Source: Clostridiales bacterium
Lineage (GTDB): Bacteria > Bacillota > Clostridia > Oscillospirales > Oscillospiraceae
Assembly (NCBI GenBank): GCA_022770345.1
Contig: JALEII010000061.1
Span: forward strand, 1 to 44,349
DNA length: 44,349 bases
Direction: 5' to 3'
Both the position numbers and the translations under genes were made by a program. The notes beneath the pieces are model-generated. The model worked only from the letters and a program-made list of their open reading frames with translations, did not search any database and was not told the origin of the DNA. The stretch's first letter is position 1; each line of letters begins with the position of its first letter. Shown piece by piece: positions 23,254 through 31,666 of this stretch.

Positions 23254-24315
23254 TTAGCGATTGAAGATCTTGAAGATCTCGTCGATGTCGCTGATGTCGC
23301 CCTTGGGCGCATCCTCCGGCTTGGCTTCCGTGGAAGCGGTCTCCTCGGTCTGAGGCTTGTCGGAGGTATCGAAGCCGGTGGCAATAACGGTCACCCGCAT
23401 CTCGTCCTGGAAGGAATCGGAGGAGGTGGCGCCAAAGATGATGTTGGCGTTGGGGTTGGCAGCCTGCTGCACAATCCCGGCAGCGTTCTCCACATCGTCC
23501 AGGGTCAGCTCAGAGGAGCCGGTAACGTTCACCAGCACGCCGGTAGCGCCGTCAATGGAGGTCTCCAGCAGGGGGCTGGAAACGGCGGCCTGTGCGGCCT
23601 GCTCGGCCTTGTCCCGGCCTGAGGCAATGCCCACACCCATGTGGGCCCGGCCTGCATCCCGCATGACAGCAGACACGTCGGCAAAGTCCAGGTTGATAAT
23701 GACCTGCTCGGAGTAGCCAACCAGCTCGGAAATAGAGGTCACAGCCTGCTTCAGCACATCATCGGCAATGCCGAAGGCGTTGGCAAAGGTAATCTTCTGA
23801 TCGGTGACGTACTTCAGCCGGTCATTGGGGATGATGATGAGGGAATCCACCTTCTCGGAAAGGTCTGCAATACCCTGGTCGGCCTGCCGCATCCGGTTGG
23901 CACCCTCGAACTTAAAGGGCTTGGTGACCACGCCCACGGTGAGGATACCGGCCTCTCGGGCCAGGTCCGCCACGATGGGTGCTGCGCCGGTGCCCGTGCC
24001 GCCGCCCATACCGGCAGTGATGAACACCATGTCGGTGCCTTCCAAGATTTTGGCGATCTGAGCACGGCTCTCCTCGGCGCTCTTGCGGCCGATCTCCGGC
24101 TTGGAGCCTGCACCCATACCGCCGGTAAGCTTCTCGCCAATCTGAATTTTATTTTTGCAGATGGACTTGTTCAAATCCTGCTTATCGGTATTCACGACGA
24201 TGAAATCCACGTCGCTGACCCCGGACTCGATCATCCGGTTAATCACGTTGTTTCCGGCGCCGCCCACACCGATGACTTTAATCTTTACGACCCGGTCCTG
24301 AAATGCTTCCGCCAT
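23254..24315 (-). CDS. ftsZ: Cell division GTPase FtsZ
   Basis: The 353-residue tubulin homologue has [15 protein letters not shown] (residues 14-28), the tubulin signature [15 protein letters not shown] (about 101-115), and the T7-loop region [11 protein letters not shown] with the Asp that completes the neighbour's GTPase site. A short acidic linker leads to a C-terminal peptide [15 protein letters not shown]. This is rather different from the usual DIPxFLRR-type tail that binds FtsA, which may relate to the absence of ftsA here. It polymerises at mid-cell to form the Z ring. It has its own promoter 147 nt after ftsQ. Confidence 0.98.
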   Translation of the reverse strand: MAEAFQDRVVKIKVIGVGGAGNNVINRMIESGVSDVDFIVVNTDKQDLNKSICKNKIQIGEKLTGGMGAGSKPEIGRKSAEESRAQIAKILEGTDMVFITAGMGGGTGTGAAPIVADLAREAGILTVGVVTKPFKFEGANRMRQADQGIADLSEKVDSLIIIPNDRLKYVTDQKITFANAFGIADDVLKQAVTSISELVGYSEQVIINLDFADVSAVMRDAGRAHMGVGIASGRDKAEQAAQAAVSSPLLETSIDGATGVLVNVTGSSELTLDDVENAAGIVQQAANPNANIIFGATSSDSFQDEMRVTVIATGFDTSDKPQTEETASTEAKPEDAPKGDISDIDEIFKIFNR

Positions 24316-24388
24316 ACTACTTATCCTCCTATGTATCCGATCCGGGGCAAACGTACCCCGTAAACGATTTTTATATTCGTACTCCTAT

Positions 24389-24417
24389 ATTCTACCGTGA
24401 AATTTCCGTTTGGTCAA
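24389..24417 (-). promoter_or_regulatory. ftsZ: Promoter of ftsZ
   Basis: Minus strand: TTGACC (24417-24412), 17-nt spacer, TAGAAT (24394-24389), followed by an AT-rich leader of about 70 nt with AGGAGG before the ATG. Confidence 0.75.
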
Positions 24418-24462
24418 TAGAAATTCTGCCCATCCGTGAAAAAATTTACACATTGTCCTTCT

Positions 24463-25482
24463 TTACTCGGCGAAGGGCGTCATTCCGACGCTGTCAGGCC
24501 AGATGGTGAAGCTCACATCCAGGGTTCCGGAGTCGTAGGACTGCAAAGAGGAACGGATGGCCGCCGTCATGGCAGCGACTTTCTTTTCCATCTGGGTCTC
24601 GTCTCCCAGAATGACCTCGTACTGAGTGCCGTACCAGAGGACGATGCGGCTCATGTCGCTGACATCGATGCTGGCCACCTGTCCAAGAATCTCATTGGCC
24701 TCCAGCTGCTGCAGAATACCGAGAACCGTGCTGAGCCGCTGGGCCGGCTGAATAAGGTTGGGCTGGGTGGCCACCGTCTCCGTGGATTCCGCGGTCTCGT
24801 CAGTGGCTGCCGTTGCCGTGGCCGTCTCTCCCGCCACGGCCTGTTCATTGACCGCCGGTGATGCCAGCACCACACCCAAAATCTGGGCGTTCTCCGTGGC
24901 CTGACCGCCGTTGACCTGTTCCAGAACCTTGCCGTTGGAAGTAATGCGCCACCAGAGGCCGTCCTGGTCCCGGATGGCGTAGGCCACCTCGTATTCCTTA
25001 ATTTCAATATTGACCGTATCCGGCAATTTTATTCCCACCTGCACGCTTTCCACATAGGGAAGGGCCTTCAGAACCCGTGCCGCGGCACCGATGGTGTTCA
25101 AAGAGATGAGACTTTCTCCCTCCTGAATGCCGGAGGCCTCCATCACGGACCATGGAGTGTATTTTTCCGCCCCGGCCACCGTTACGGTCTTGACCTTGAA
25201 GAAAATGGACAGGCTCAGGCAAAGTGCCAGGGCCACCGCCGCCACCACCAATATCCGCAGCAGCATCCGCCGGAAGGAAATGGTCTGGGCCGGGGTGTAG
25301 ACCACCTGGGGGGCATTCCGCTTCCGCACCGGACGCTGCTGGGCCGCCAAGGCCTGCGGAGCCGTCCGGGAACGGGTCTGGGCCCTGGTCCGGGCGTTCT
25401 GCATCGGCTTTCTCGCCGGGCCTTTTGCCGCCGGAGGCCGCTTTCCGGATGGGGCCTGACGGCGCTGTTCTTTTGTATCCAT
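24463..25482 (-). CDS. ftsQ: Cell division protein FtsQ/DivIB
   Basis: The start MDTKEQRRQAPSGKRPP at 25482 is 8 nt from AAAGGAG; the ATG two codons earlier is too close to it. The 339-residue protein has a long, very basic cytoplasmic tail (residues 1-70), one membrane helix (about 72-95, LLRILVVAAVALALCLSLS), then a POTRA domain (FFKVKTVTVAGAEKYTPWSVMEASGIQEGESLISLN) and the beta domain with LPYVESVQVGIKLPDTVNIEIKEYE. A Thr/Ala-rich insertion (TATATAATDETAESTE) interrupts the beta domain. With FtsL and a FtsB/DivIC partner it recruits septal wall enzymes. It is the last gene of the mraZ operon. Confidence 0.9.
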   Translation of the reverse strand: MDTKEQRRQAPSGKRPPAAKGPARKPMQNARTRAQTRSRTAPQALAAQQRPVRKRNAPQVVYTPAQTISFRRMLLRILVVAAVALALCLSLSIFFKVKTVTVAGAEKYTPWSVMEASGIQEGESLISLNTIGAAARVLKALPYVESVQVGIKLPDTVNIEIKEYEVAYAIRDQDGLWWRITSNGKVLEQVNGGQATENAQILGVVLASPAVNEQAVAGETATATAATDETAESTETVATQPNLIQPAQRLSTVLGILQQLEANEILGQVASIDVSDMSRIVLWYGTQYEVILGDETQMEKKVAAMTAAIRSSLQSYDSGTLDVSFTIWPDSVGMTPFAE

Positions 25483-25496
25483 GGCCATCGCTCCTT

Positions 25497-26627
25497 TTAT
25501 TGTTTTCCGGCGGCCAGCCGGTCCAGAATGTCGCATATACGCTCCGCCGAATCCGGTACAGCCATTTTATGGAGCGCCGCCCGCATCCCCCGGCGCTTTT
25601 CCGGGTCCTTCAGCAGGTCCGTCACCAGGCCGTACAGGGCCTGGGCGGTGCAGTCCTTTTCCAGCAGGACTTCCGCTCCCCCGCCCCGCTCCAGAGCACG
25701 GGCGTTCTTCTCCTGATGATTGTCCGTCACGTTGGGAGACGGGATAAGGACACAGGGAATACCCGCTGCCGCAATTTCATTGCAGGTGGAGGCCCCGGCC
25801 CGGCTGATCATCACGTCCGCCGCCGCCATAACGGTGGGCATATTATAAAGATATTCCTTCATTTCGATCCGTGGGGCCTTGGCCAGGTCCACACCCTGGT
25901 CTTTTACGAAGTCCCCCATCCAGTCCCAGCCGTAGCTGCCCACGGCATGGATATGCCGAAAGGGAAAGCCGTCAGCCTGTTCCAGGGCCATCATCCGGCC
26001 CACGGCGTAGTTCATTTCCCTGGCCCCCTGGGAGCCGAAGGCGGAAAGCACCACCCATTCGTCCTCCCCAATGCCAAGGGCCTTCCGGGCCTTTGCGCGG
26101 TCATTGAACAGAAACTCCCGTCGGACGGGCATTCCCACCACCTCGGCCTTTTCCGGGTGTCGGTAGTGCTTGGCGCTTTCCGGAAAGCAGATGAGTACCC
26201 GGTCCACCCAGTCCGCCACCATCCGGGTAGTCAGCCCAGGCATGGCGTTGCTTTCATGGACGCAGGTGGGGATATGGAGCCGCCGGGCGGCCTCCAAAGC
26301 CGGGAAGCTGGCGTAGCCGCCGGTGCCAATGACCACGTCCGCCTGAAAATCCCGCAAAACACGCTTGCATTTGGAAATAGCCCTGGTGATCAGCCCTACC
26401 GCACGGGCGTTGTGCCGGAAGGCGTGCATATGCAGCCCCCGGCAGAAGCTGGCGCTGGGGAAGCCCACAAGCTCATAGCCTGCCTTGGGCACCAGCTCCA
26501 TTTCCATGTCATCGCCGCCGATAAAGAGGACCTTTCCCTCCGGGTGGCGTTCTTTCCATATATTGGCCACGGCAATGGCAGGATTGATGTGTCCCGCCGT
26601 TCCGCCGCAGGTAAATACCACATTCAT
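25497..26627 (-). CDS. murG: UDP-GlcNAc:lipid I N-acetylglucosaminyltransferase MurG
   Basis: The 376-residue GT28 enzyme adds GlcNAc to lipid I to form lipid II on the inner membrane face. Motifs: FTCGGTAGHINPAIAVAN at the N-terminus, IGTGGYASFPALEAA, and the donor-sugar region ISRAGASTCNEIAAAGIPCVLIPSPNVTDNHQEKNARAL. The start overlaps the ftsW stop by 4 nt. Length is typical. Confidence 0.97.
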   Translation of the reverse strand: MNVVFTCGGTAGHINPAIAVANIWKERHPEGKVLFIGGDDMEMELVPKAGYELVGFPSASFCRGLHMHAFRHNARAVGLITRAISKCKRVLRDFQADVVIGTGGYASFPALEAARRLHIPTCVHESNAMPGLTTRMVADWVDRVLICFPESAKHYRHPEKAEVVGMPVRREFLFNDRAKARKALGIGEDEWVVLSAFGSQGAREMNYAVGRMMALEQADGFPFRHIHAVGSYGWDWMGDFVKDQGVDLAKAPRIEMKEYLYNMPTVMAAADVMISRAGASTCNEIAAAGIPCVLIPSPNVTDNHQEKNARALERGGGAEVLLEKDCTAQALYGLVTDLLKDPEKRRGMRAALHKMAVPDSAERICDILDRLAAGKQ

Positions 26628-27814
26628 ACAGATTCCTCCTGTTGGTCAGGCAGACCGAAGCGTTGTTCCTGCCGTTTGGGGCGGTATCGGCCTCTGGAAA
26701 CTGCCAGAACAATGCCCATTTCCCCCAGATTCACGGCCAGCGCCGTGCCGCCATAAGAGAAGAAGGGCAATGCCACCCCGGTGGATGGCAGAAGATTGGT
26801 CACGACCCCGAAATTTAAAAGGGTCTGCACAGCGATCAGGGTCACAAGCCCCGCAGACAAGACGGTAGAAAACCGGTCCGGTGCATTCAGCGCAATACGA
26901 TAGCCCCGGAGAATGAGCAGCGCGAACAGGGTCATAATGCCCAGCGCCCCCACCAGTCCCAACTCCTCACAGAGAATGGCGAAAATATAGTCGTTATACT
27001 GAAATGGCAGGTAGAGATATTTCTGCCTGCTTTTCCCCAGCCCCAGGCCGAACAGGCCGCCGGAGCCGATGGCGTACAGGGACTGCAGAATCTGATAGCC
27101 CGTGTCGCCGGGATCCTGCTCCGGGTGAAGCCAGGCAGTGATACGGTCCCCTGCGTAGCCCATGAGACTCACATACGCCACCAGAAACACCAGGGCTCCC
27201 GCCGCAGCCCCCAGCAGCCACCGGACCCGCGTCCCGGCCACGAACATCATCACCGCCGCCACCATACCCATGAGCATAATGGCGGAAAGATGCTTTTCCA
27301 AAGCCAGCGGCACCAGAATGCCAAGCAATGCCGCACCGAAGCCCAGGACGCCAAAGCGGAATTGCTCCGCCCGGCCGCCATATTGGGCAGTGAGCCGGGC
27401 CATGACCAGAATCATCGTAAATTTGGCCACTTCCGATGGCTGGAACTGCAAGCCCGCAATGTTGATCCATCGCCGGGCGCCGTTGACGGATTCACCGAAC
27501 ACCAGCACGCTTAAAAGCAGCAGGATGCTGACCCCATAGAGGGGCCATGCCAACCGGAACCAGATCTCCGCCGGTATCCGGCTGAGAAGCGCCATGGCCG
27601 TCAAGCCAATGGCAGCGCACACCGCCTGCCGCTGCAAATAGCGGGTGGAGACGGTGTAAAGGGTATCATACTCACTTTGGGCGTAGCTGGCCGAGTACAG
27701 CACCGTCAGCCCCAGGGCCAGAAGTGCCAGCACCAGCGTCAGGAACACAGGGTCTACGCCTTCCCGCCGTCTCCGGCGGTCCTCCAAACGGTACAGAGCT
27801 GCCACTGTCTCCAT
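26624..27814 (-). CDS. ftsW: SEDS peptidoglycan polymerase FtsW
   Basis: The start METVAALYRLEDRRRR at 27814 has AAAGGAG 5 nt upstream. The 396-residue protein has about 10 membrane helices and SEDS motifs: NGARRWINIAGLQFQPSEVAK, the extracellular loop region with ITAWLHPEQDPGDTGYQ, LFGLGLGKSRQKYLYLP, and the ending LLPSTGVALPFFSYGGTA. FtsW polymerises septal glycan with its partner PBP, encoded upstream. RodA has the same fold, but position in the dcw cluster points to FtsW. Confidence 0.93.
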   Translation of the reverse strand: METVAALYRLEDRRRRREGVDPVFLTLVLALLALGLTVLYSASYAQSEYDTLYTVSTRYLQRQAVCAAIGLTAMALLSRIPAEIWFRLAWPLYGVSILLLLSVLVFGESVNGARRWINIAGLQFQPSEVAKFTMILVMARLTAQYGGRAEQFRFGVLGFGAALLGILVPLALEKHLSAIMLMGMVAAVMMFVAGTRVRWLLGAAAGALVFLVAYVSLMGYAGDRITAWLHPEQDPGDTGYQILQSLYAIGSGGLFGLGLGKSRQKYLYLPFQYNDYIFAILCEELGLVGALGIMTLFALLILRGYRIALNAPDRFSTVLSAGLVTLIAVQTLLNFGVVTNLLPSTGVALPFFSYGGTALAVNLGEMGIVLAVSRGRYRPKRQEQRFGLPDQQEESV

Positions 27815-27843
27815 GGGCGCTCCTTTCCGAATGATTTTGAGAG

Positions 27844-28821
27844 TTAACCGATCTTTCCGGCGATACTCAGCCAGGCCACCACGCACATGATGGCGGACAC
27901 TCCGGCGAACACAAAGACGATCTTTTCTTCCTTCCAGCCGCACATCTCAAAGTGATGATGGATGGGCGCCATTTTGAAGATGCGCTTGCCGTGGGTCAGC
28001 TTGAAATAGGTGACCTGAATGATGTCCGACAGGGTCTCCACGATATACACAAAGCCCGCAAAAATCAGCACCAGCGGCATATCCAGTGCAAAGGCCATGG
28101 CGCACACCACGCCGCCCATAAAAAGGGAGCCGGTATCCCCCATGAACACCTTGGCCGGGTGGAAATTATAGAAAAGATAGGCAATCAGCCCCCCGGCCAG
28201 GGCCGCAGGCAGCAGCGCCAGGTCTGATTTGCCCATGGCGTAGGCCGCAGCAGTGAAGAACACCATCACAGGAATGGTCACGGAGGAGCTGAGGCCGTCG
28301 ATGCCGTCGGTCAGGTTCACGGCGTTGACGCAGCCCACCATCACGAACATGGCGAAGAAAATATACACCAGCGGATGAACGTAGAAGGTCACATTGAAGA
28401 AGGGCACATAAATGTCGCAAGTCAGAGTCCCCTCCCGGTACAGCACATACAGGTACACGGCGGACACGGCCATTTGCAGCATGGCCTTCTGCAGGGCCGT
28501 CAGGCCCAGGTCCCGCTTGTACTTCACCTTGCAGAAATCGTCCAGAAAACCCACCAGGCCGAAGCACAGGCTCAGGGCCAGCACATAAAAAACTGTGTAA
28601 TCCCGGATGGAGCCCAGATTGCTCACCAAACACAAAATGACCGCAAAAATGAACATCAATCCGCCCATCAGGGGGGTACCTGCCTTATTGTTATGCCAGG
28701 TGGGCCCAATTTCCCGGACGGACTGGCCCGCTTTCAATGCCCGCAGCACCGGCAGCAGCAGATAACCGAACAGGCCCGACAGGGCGCAACCCACAGCCGC
28801 CGTGATCAGAATTCTCGTCAT
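27844..28821 (-). CDS. mraY: Phospho-MurNAc-pentapeptide transferase MraY
   Basis: The 325-residue, ten-helix enzyme links UDP-MurNAc-pentapeptide to undecaprenyl phosphate, making lipid I. Diagnostic motifs are HNNKAGTPLMGGL (about residues 43-55), FLDDFCKVKYKRDLGL with the paired Asp, NAVNLTDGIDGLSSS, FMGDTGSLFMGG, and KMAPIHHHFEMCGWKE. The gene starts 4 nt after murF; its ribosome site CGGAGG is inside murF. In many Firmicutes murD follows, but here ftsW does. Confidence 0.98.
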   Translation of the reverse strand: MTRILITAAVGCALSGLFGYLLLPVLRALKAGQSVREIGPTWHNNKAGTPLMGGLMFIFAVILCLVSNLGSIRDYTVFYVLALSLCFGLVGFLDDFCKVKYKRDLGLTALQKAMLQMAVSAVYLYVLYREGTLTCDIYVPFFNVTFYVHPLVYIFFAMFVMVGCVNAVNLTDGIDGLSSSVTIPVMVFFTAAAYAMGKSDLALLPAALAGGLIAYLFYNFHPAKVFMGDTGSLFMGGVVCAMAFALDMPLVLIFAGFVYIVETLSDIIQVTYFKLTHGKRIFKMAPIHHHFEMCGWKEEKIVFVFAGVSAIMCVVAWLSIAGKIG

Positions 28822-28825
28822 AGGT

Positions 28826-30199
28826 TCAAACCTCCGCCTTTGTATCTTCTTTTCCGAACAGGTCCAGCACCTGCTCCATGTGCATTCCCCTGCTGCCCTT
28901 CACCAAAATCGCGTCGCCGGGCCGGGCAATGCGGCTCAGGGCCTCGGCCAGCTTCTTCTGGTCGTCGTAAGCCTTGGCGCACCGATCGTTCATGCCGCCT
29001 GTAATGGCCCCGCCGATGACACGGGGGGCATTGGGGCCGTAGGCCATCAGCACGTCGGCCTTTTCCGCTGCAATGCGGCCGATGCGGTAATGCTCCGCCT
29101 GGGTACAGACGCCCAATTCCAGCATATCCCCCAGCACGGCGATGTGCCGTCCGGGCTTGTGGCCCAGCACGTTCAGGGCCGCCGCCATGGACTCCGGGCC
29201 TGCATTATAGCAGTCTTTGATGACCGTGCAGCCGCGAATTTCCAGGATTTCCTGCCGTCCGGCCATATTCCGGAACCGGGACAGCCGCTCCTGAATCTTC
29301 GCCGCATCCACGCCCATTTCCAGCCCCACGGAAACAGCTGCCAAAGCGTCCGGCACATAGTGCTCGCCCTCCAGGGCCAGTTCTGCCGGGAAGGTCAGGC
29401 TTCCGGAGTGGACCTGGAAGGACAAAATGCCGTCCTGCTGGGAAATATTGCTTCCCAGCACGTCACATTCCGGGTTCTGGATGCCGAAGTAGCGGGTATG
29501 TACCGGGTAGAGCTTATGCCGGTTCCAGAGAAGCTGGTCGTCGCCGTTCAGGATGATACGACCGTTTTCCTGCATTCCTTCCAGAATTTCCAGCTTGGCC
29601 TGCAGGATGCCCTGCATGGAGCCAAGATGCTCGATGTGCATGGTGCCGATGTTGGTGATGACAGCCACGTCGGGCCGTCCGATAGACGCCAGATAAGCGA
29701 TCTCCCGGAAGTGGTTCATGCCCATTTCCAGCACCGCCACCTCCGTGTCCTCCGGCATGGCCAGCAGGGCCATGGGCATTCCGATGTCGTTGTTGTGATT
29801 GGCCGGGGTCTTGCCCACCCGGTAAGTGCCGTCCAGCACGCAGGCGATCATTTCCTTGGTGGTGCTTTTGCCCACGGAGCCGGTGACGGCCACCACCTTC
29901 ATATTGAGCCGCAGCCGCTCCTGCCGGGCGATGTCGCCCAGGGCCTTCCGGGTATCCTCCACCAGAATCATGGGGTAATCCCCCACCTGACGGCTGCCCA
30001 GGGCTGCCGCCGCCCCCCGCTCCATGGCGGCGGGGATATAATCATGCCCGTCCCGCTCTCCCTGCAGCACCACAAACAGCTCCCCGGGCTGAATTTTCCG
30101 GGAATCGTTGGAGGCGCCAAAGAAGGTACGGTCCGCATATTTTTCTTCTACTCGTCCGCCGCACCATTGGGCGGCTTCCCGCAAGGTAATTTTACCCAT
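28826..30199 (-). CDS. murF: UDP-MurNAc-tripeptide:D-Ala-D-Ala ligase MurF
   Basis: The 457-residue Mur ligase completes the pentapeptide by adding D-alanyl-D-alanine. It has an N-terminal substrate domain (DSRKIQPGELFVVLQGERDGHDY), the ATP loop VTGSVGKSTTKEM, the NHNNDIGMPMALL motif, and the C-terminal domain with IKDCYNAGPESM. The start overlaps the murE end by 8 nt. Confidence 0.97.
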   Translation of the reverse strand: MGKITLREAAQWCGGRVEEKYADRTFFGASNDSRKIQPGELFVVLQGERDGHDYIPAAMERGAAAALGSRQVGDYPMILVEDTRKALGDIARQERLRLNMKVVAVTGSVGKSTTKEMIACVLDGTYRVGKTPANHNNDIGMPMALLAMPEDTEVAVLEMGMNHFREIAYLASIGRPDVAVITNIGTMHIEHLGSMQGILQAKLEILEGMQENGRIILNGDDQLLWNRHKLYPVHTRYFGIQNPECDVLGSNISQQDGILSFQVHSGSLTFPAELALEGEHYVPDALAAVSVGLEMGVDAAKIQERLSRFRNMAGRQEILEIRGCTVIKDCYNAGPESMAAALNVLGHKPGRHIAVLGDMLELGVCTQAEHYRIGRIAAEKADVLMAYGPNAPRVIGGAITGGMNDRCAKAYDDQKKLAEALSRIARPGDAILVKGSRGMHMEQVLDLFGKEDTKAEV

Positions 30200-31646
30200 T
30201 GCTTTTCAACCTTTCCGCCAGATGGTCCGCCACGATCTCCCGTTCATCCATGTGCCGTTTCACACCGTTGATCTCCTGGTACGTTTCGTGGCCCTTTCCG
30301 GCCAGGACAATTATATCATTTTTTTCTGCAATGTCCAGTGCATACCCGATGGCTTTCGGGCGGTTTTCTATGGCGATGTAGGAATTTTCCGGCATTCCCG
30401 CCAGAATTTGCCGGATGATAGCCTCCGGGTCCTCGGTCCGGGGGTTGTCGGAAGTAATGATACAAATATCAGCATACTTTGCCCCGATGGCCCCCATAAT
30501 GGGCCGCTTCATGGGGTCCCGGTCGCCGCCGCAGCCGAACACGGCGATGAGCCGCCCCTTGCAGTAACCCTTCACGGAGGACAGGACATTTTCCAGTCCG
30601 TCGGGGGTGTGGGCATAGTCGATGAGGACCGTATAGGGCTTTCCGGGGGTGGGGACCACTTCCAACCGGCCCTTTACGCCCATGGCCTCACTGAGGGCCG
30701 ATGCCGCTTTGGCAAGGGGAATGCCCAGCACCGCAGCCAGCCCCAGCACCGTCAGACCGTTGGACACGGCAAAGCTTCCGGGAATTGGAAGGGACACCTT
30801 AGCCCGCTCCTCGCCCAGCACGGCGGTAAAGGATACTCCGTCGGCCCGCAGGGAAACGTCCGCAGCATACAGCCCCGCGCCGGGATGCCAGGAGGTGGTC
30901 AGGATGGGACAGGCGGCCTTGGCCTTCATCCGGTCGAACCAAAAGTCGTCCCGGTTCAGAACAGCCTGGTCGCACCGGGCGAACAGCTCCGCCTTTGTGT
31001 CGCAGTAGGCCTCCATGGTGTGGTGGAAATCCAGGTGGTCCTCGGTCAGATTGGTAAAGGCCGCCGCCCGGAAACGGATGCCCCCCACCCGGTCAAGTGC
31101 GATGGAATGAGAAGAAACCTCCATAACCACATGTGTGCAGCCTGCGTCCAGCATCTGCCGGAACAGGCCCTGCAATTCAAAGCTCTCCGGGGTGGTCCGC
31201 TCCGTAGGCAAAACTTCATTGCCAATGCAGTTTTCCACCGTGCCGATGAGGCCAACCTTGGCCCCCAACGTCTTTTCCAGCACCTGCTTCAAGAGAAGCG
31301 TCACGGAGGTCTTGCCGTTGGTGCCGGTGACGCCGATCATGGTCATTTTTTCTGCCGGGTGGCCGTAGTAATTGGCCCCAATGAGGGCCAGCGCCAGCCG
31401 GTCAGAGGAAACAAGAACATAGGGAACGTCTCCCTCCGGCTTTTTGGTCGTGACCACCGCCGCAGCGCCTTTTTCCAGCGCCATGGGAATGAATCGGTTT
31501 CCGTCGGTCTGGAAACCGGAAACGGCCACAAACAGCCCCCCCGCCGTAACCTTCCGGGAATCGTAGGCCACGCCGGAAATGTCCAGATCCTCCGGAACGT
31601 TGGTTTCCAGAACGGTCACGCCCTGCAATAATTCCTTCAGCTTCAT
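30192..31646 (-). CDS. murE: UDP-MurNAc-dipeptide ligase MurE, meso-diaminopimelate type
   Basis: The start MKLKELLQGVTVLETN at 31646 has AAGGAG 7 nt upstream. The 484-residue ligase has GVTGTNGKTSV (ATP loop, about 105-115), ERTTPESFELQ, the HLDFHHTMEAY segment, and SDNPRTEDPEAI. The DNPR motif at 400-403 marks enzymes that add meso-diaminopimelate; lysine-adding MurE has a different sequence there. Crosslinking through DAP agrees with the L,D-transpeptidase in the window. Confidence 0.97.
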   Translation of the reverse strand: MKLKELLQGVTVLETNVPEDLDISGVAYDSRKVTAGGLFVAVSGFQTDGNRFIPMALEKGAAAVVTTKKPEGDVPYVLVSSDRLALALIGANYYGHPAEKMTMIGVTGTNGKTSVTLLLKQVLEKTLGAKVGLIGTVENCIGNEVLPTERTTPESFELQGLFRQMLDAGCTHVVMEVSSHSIALDRVGGIRFRAAAFTNLTEDHLDFHHTMEAYCDTKAELFARCDQAVLNRDDFWFDRMKAKAACPILTTSWHPGAGLYAADVSLRADGVSFTAVLGEERAKVSLPIPGSFAVSNGLTVLGLAAVLGIPLAKAASALSEAMGVKGRLEVVPTPGKPYTVLIDYAHTPDGLENVLSSVKGYCKGRLIAVFGCGGDRDPMKRPIMGAIGAKYADICIITSDNPRTEDPEAIIRQILAGMPENSYIAIENRPKAIGYALDIAEKNDIIVLAGKGHETYQEINGVKRHMDEREIVADHLAERLKSNG

Positions 31647-31666
31647 AGCGAAACTCCTTTTTCGCC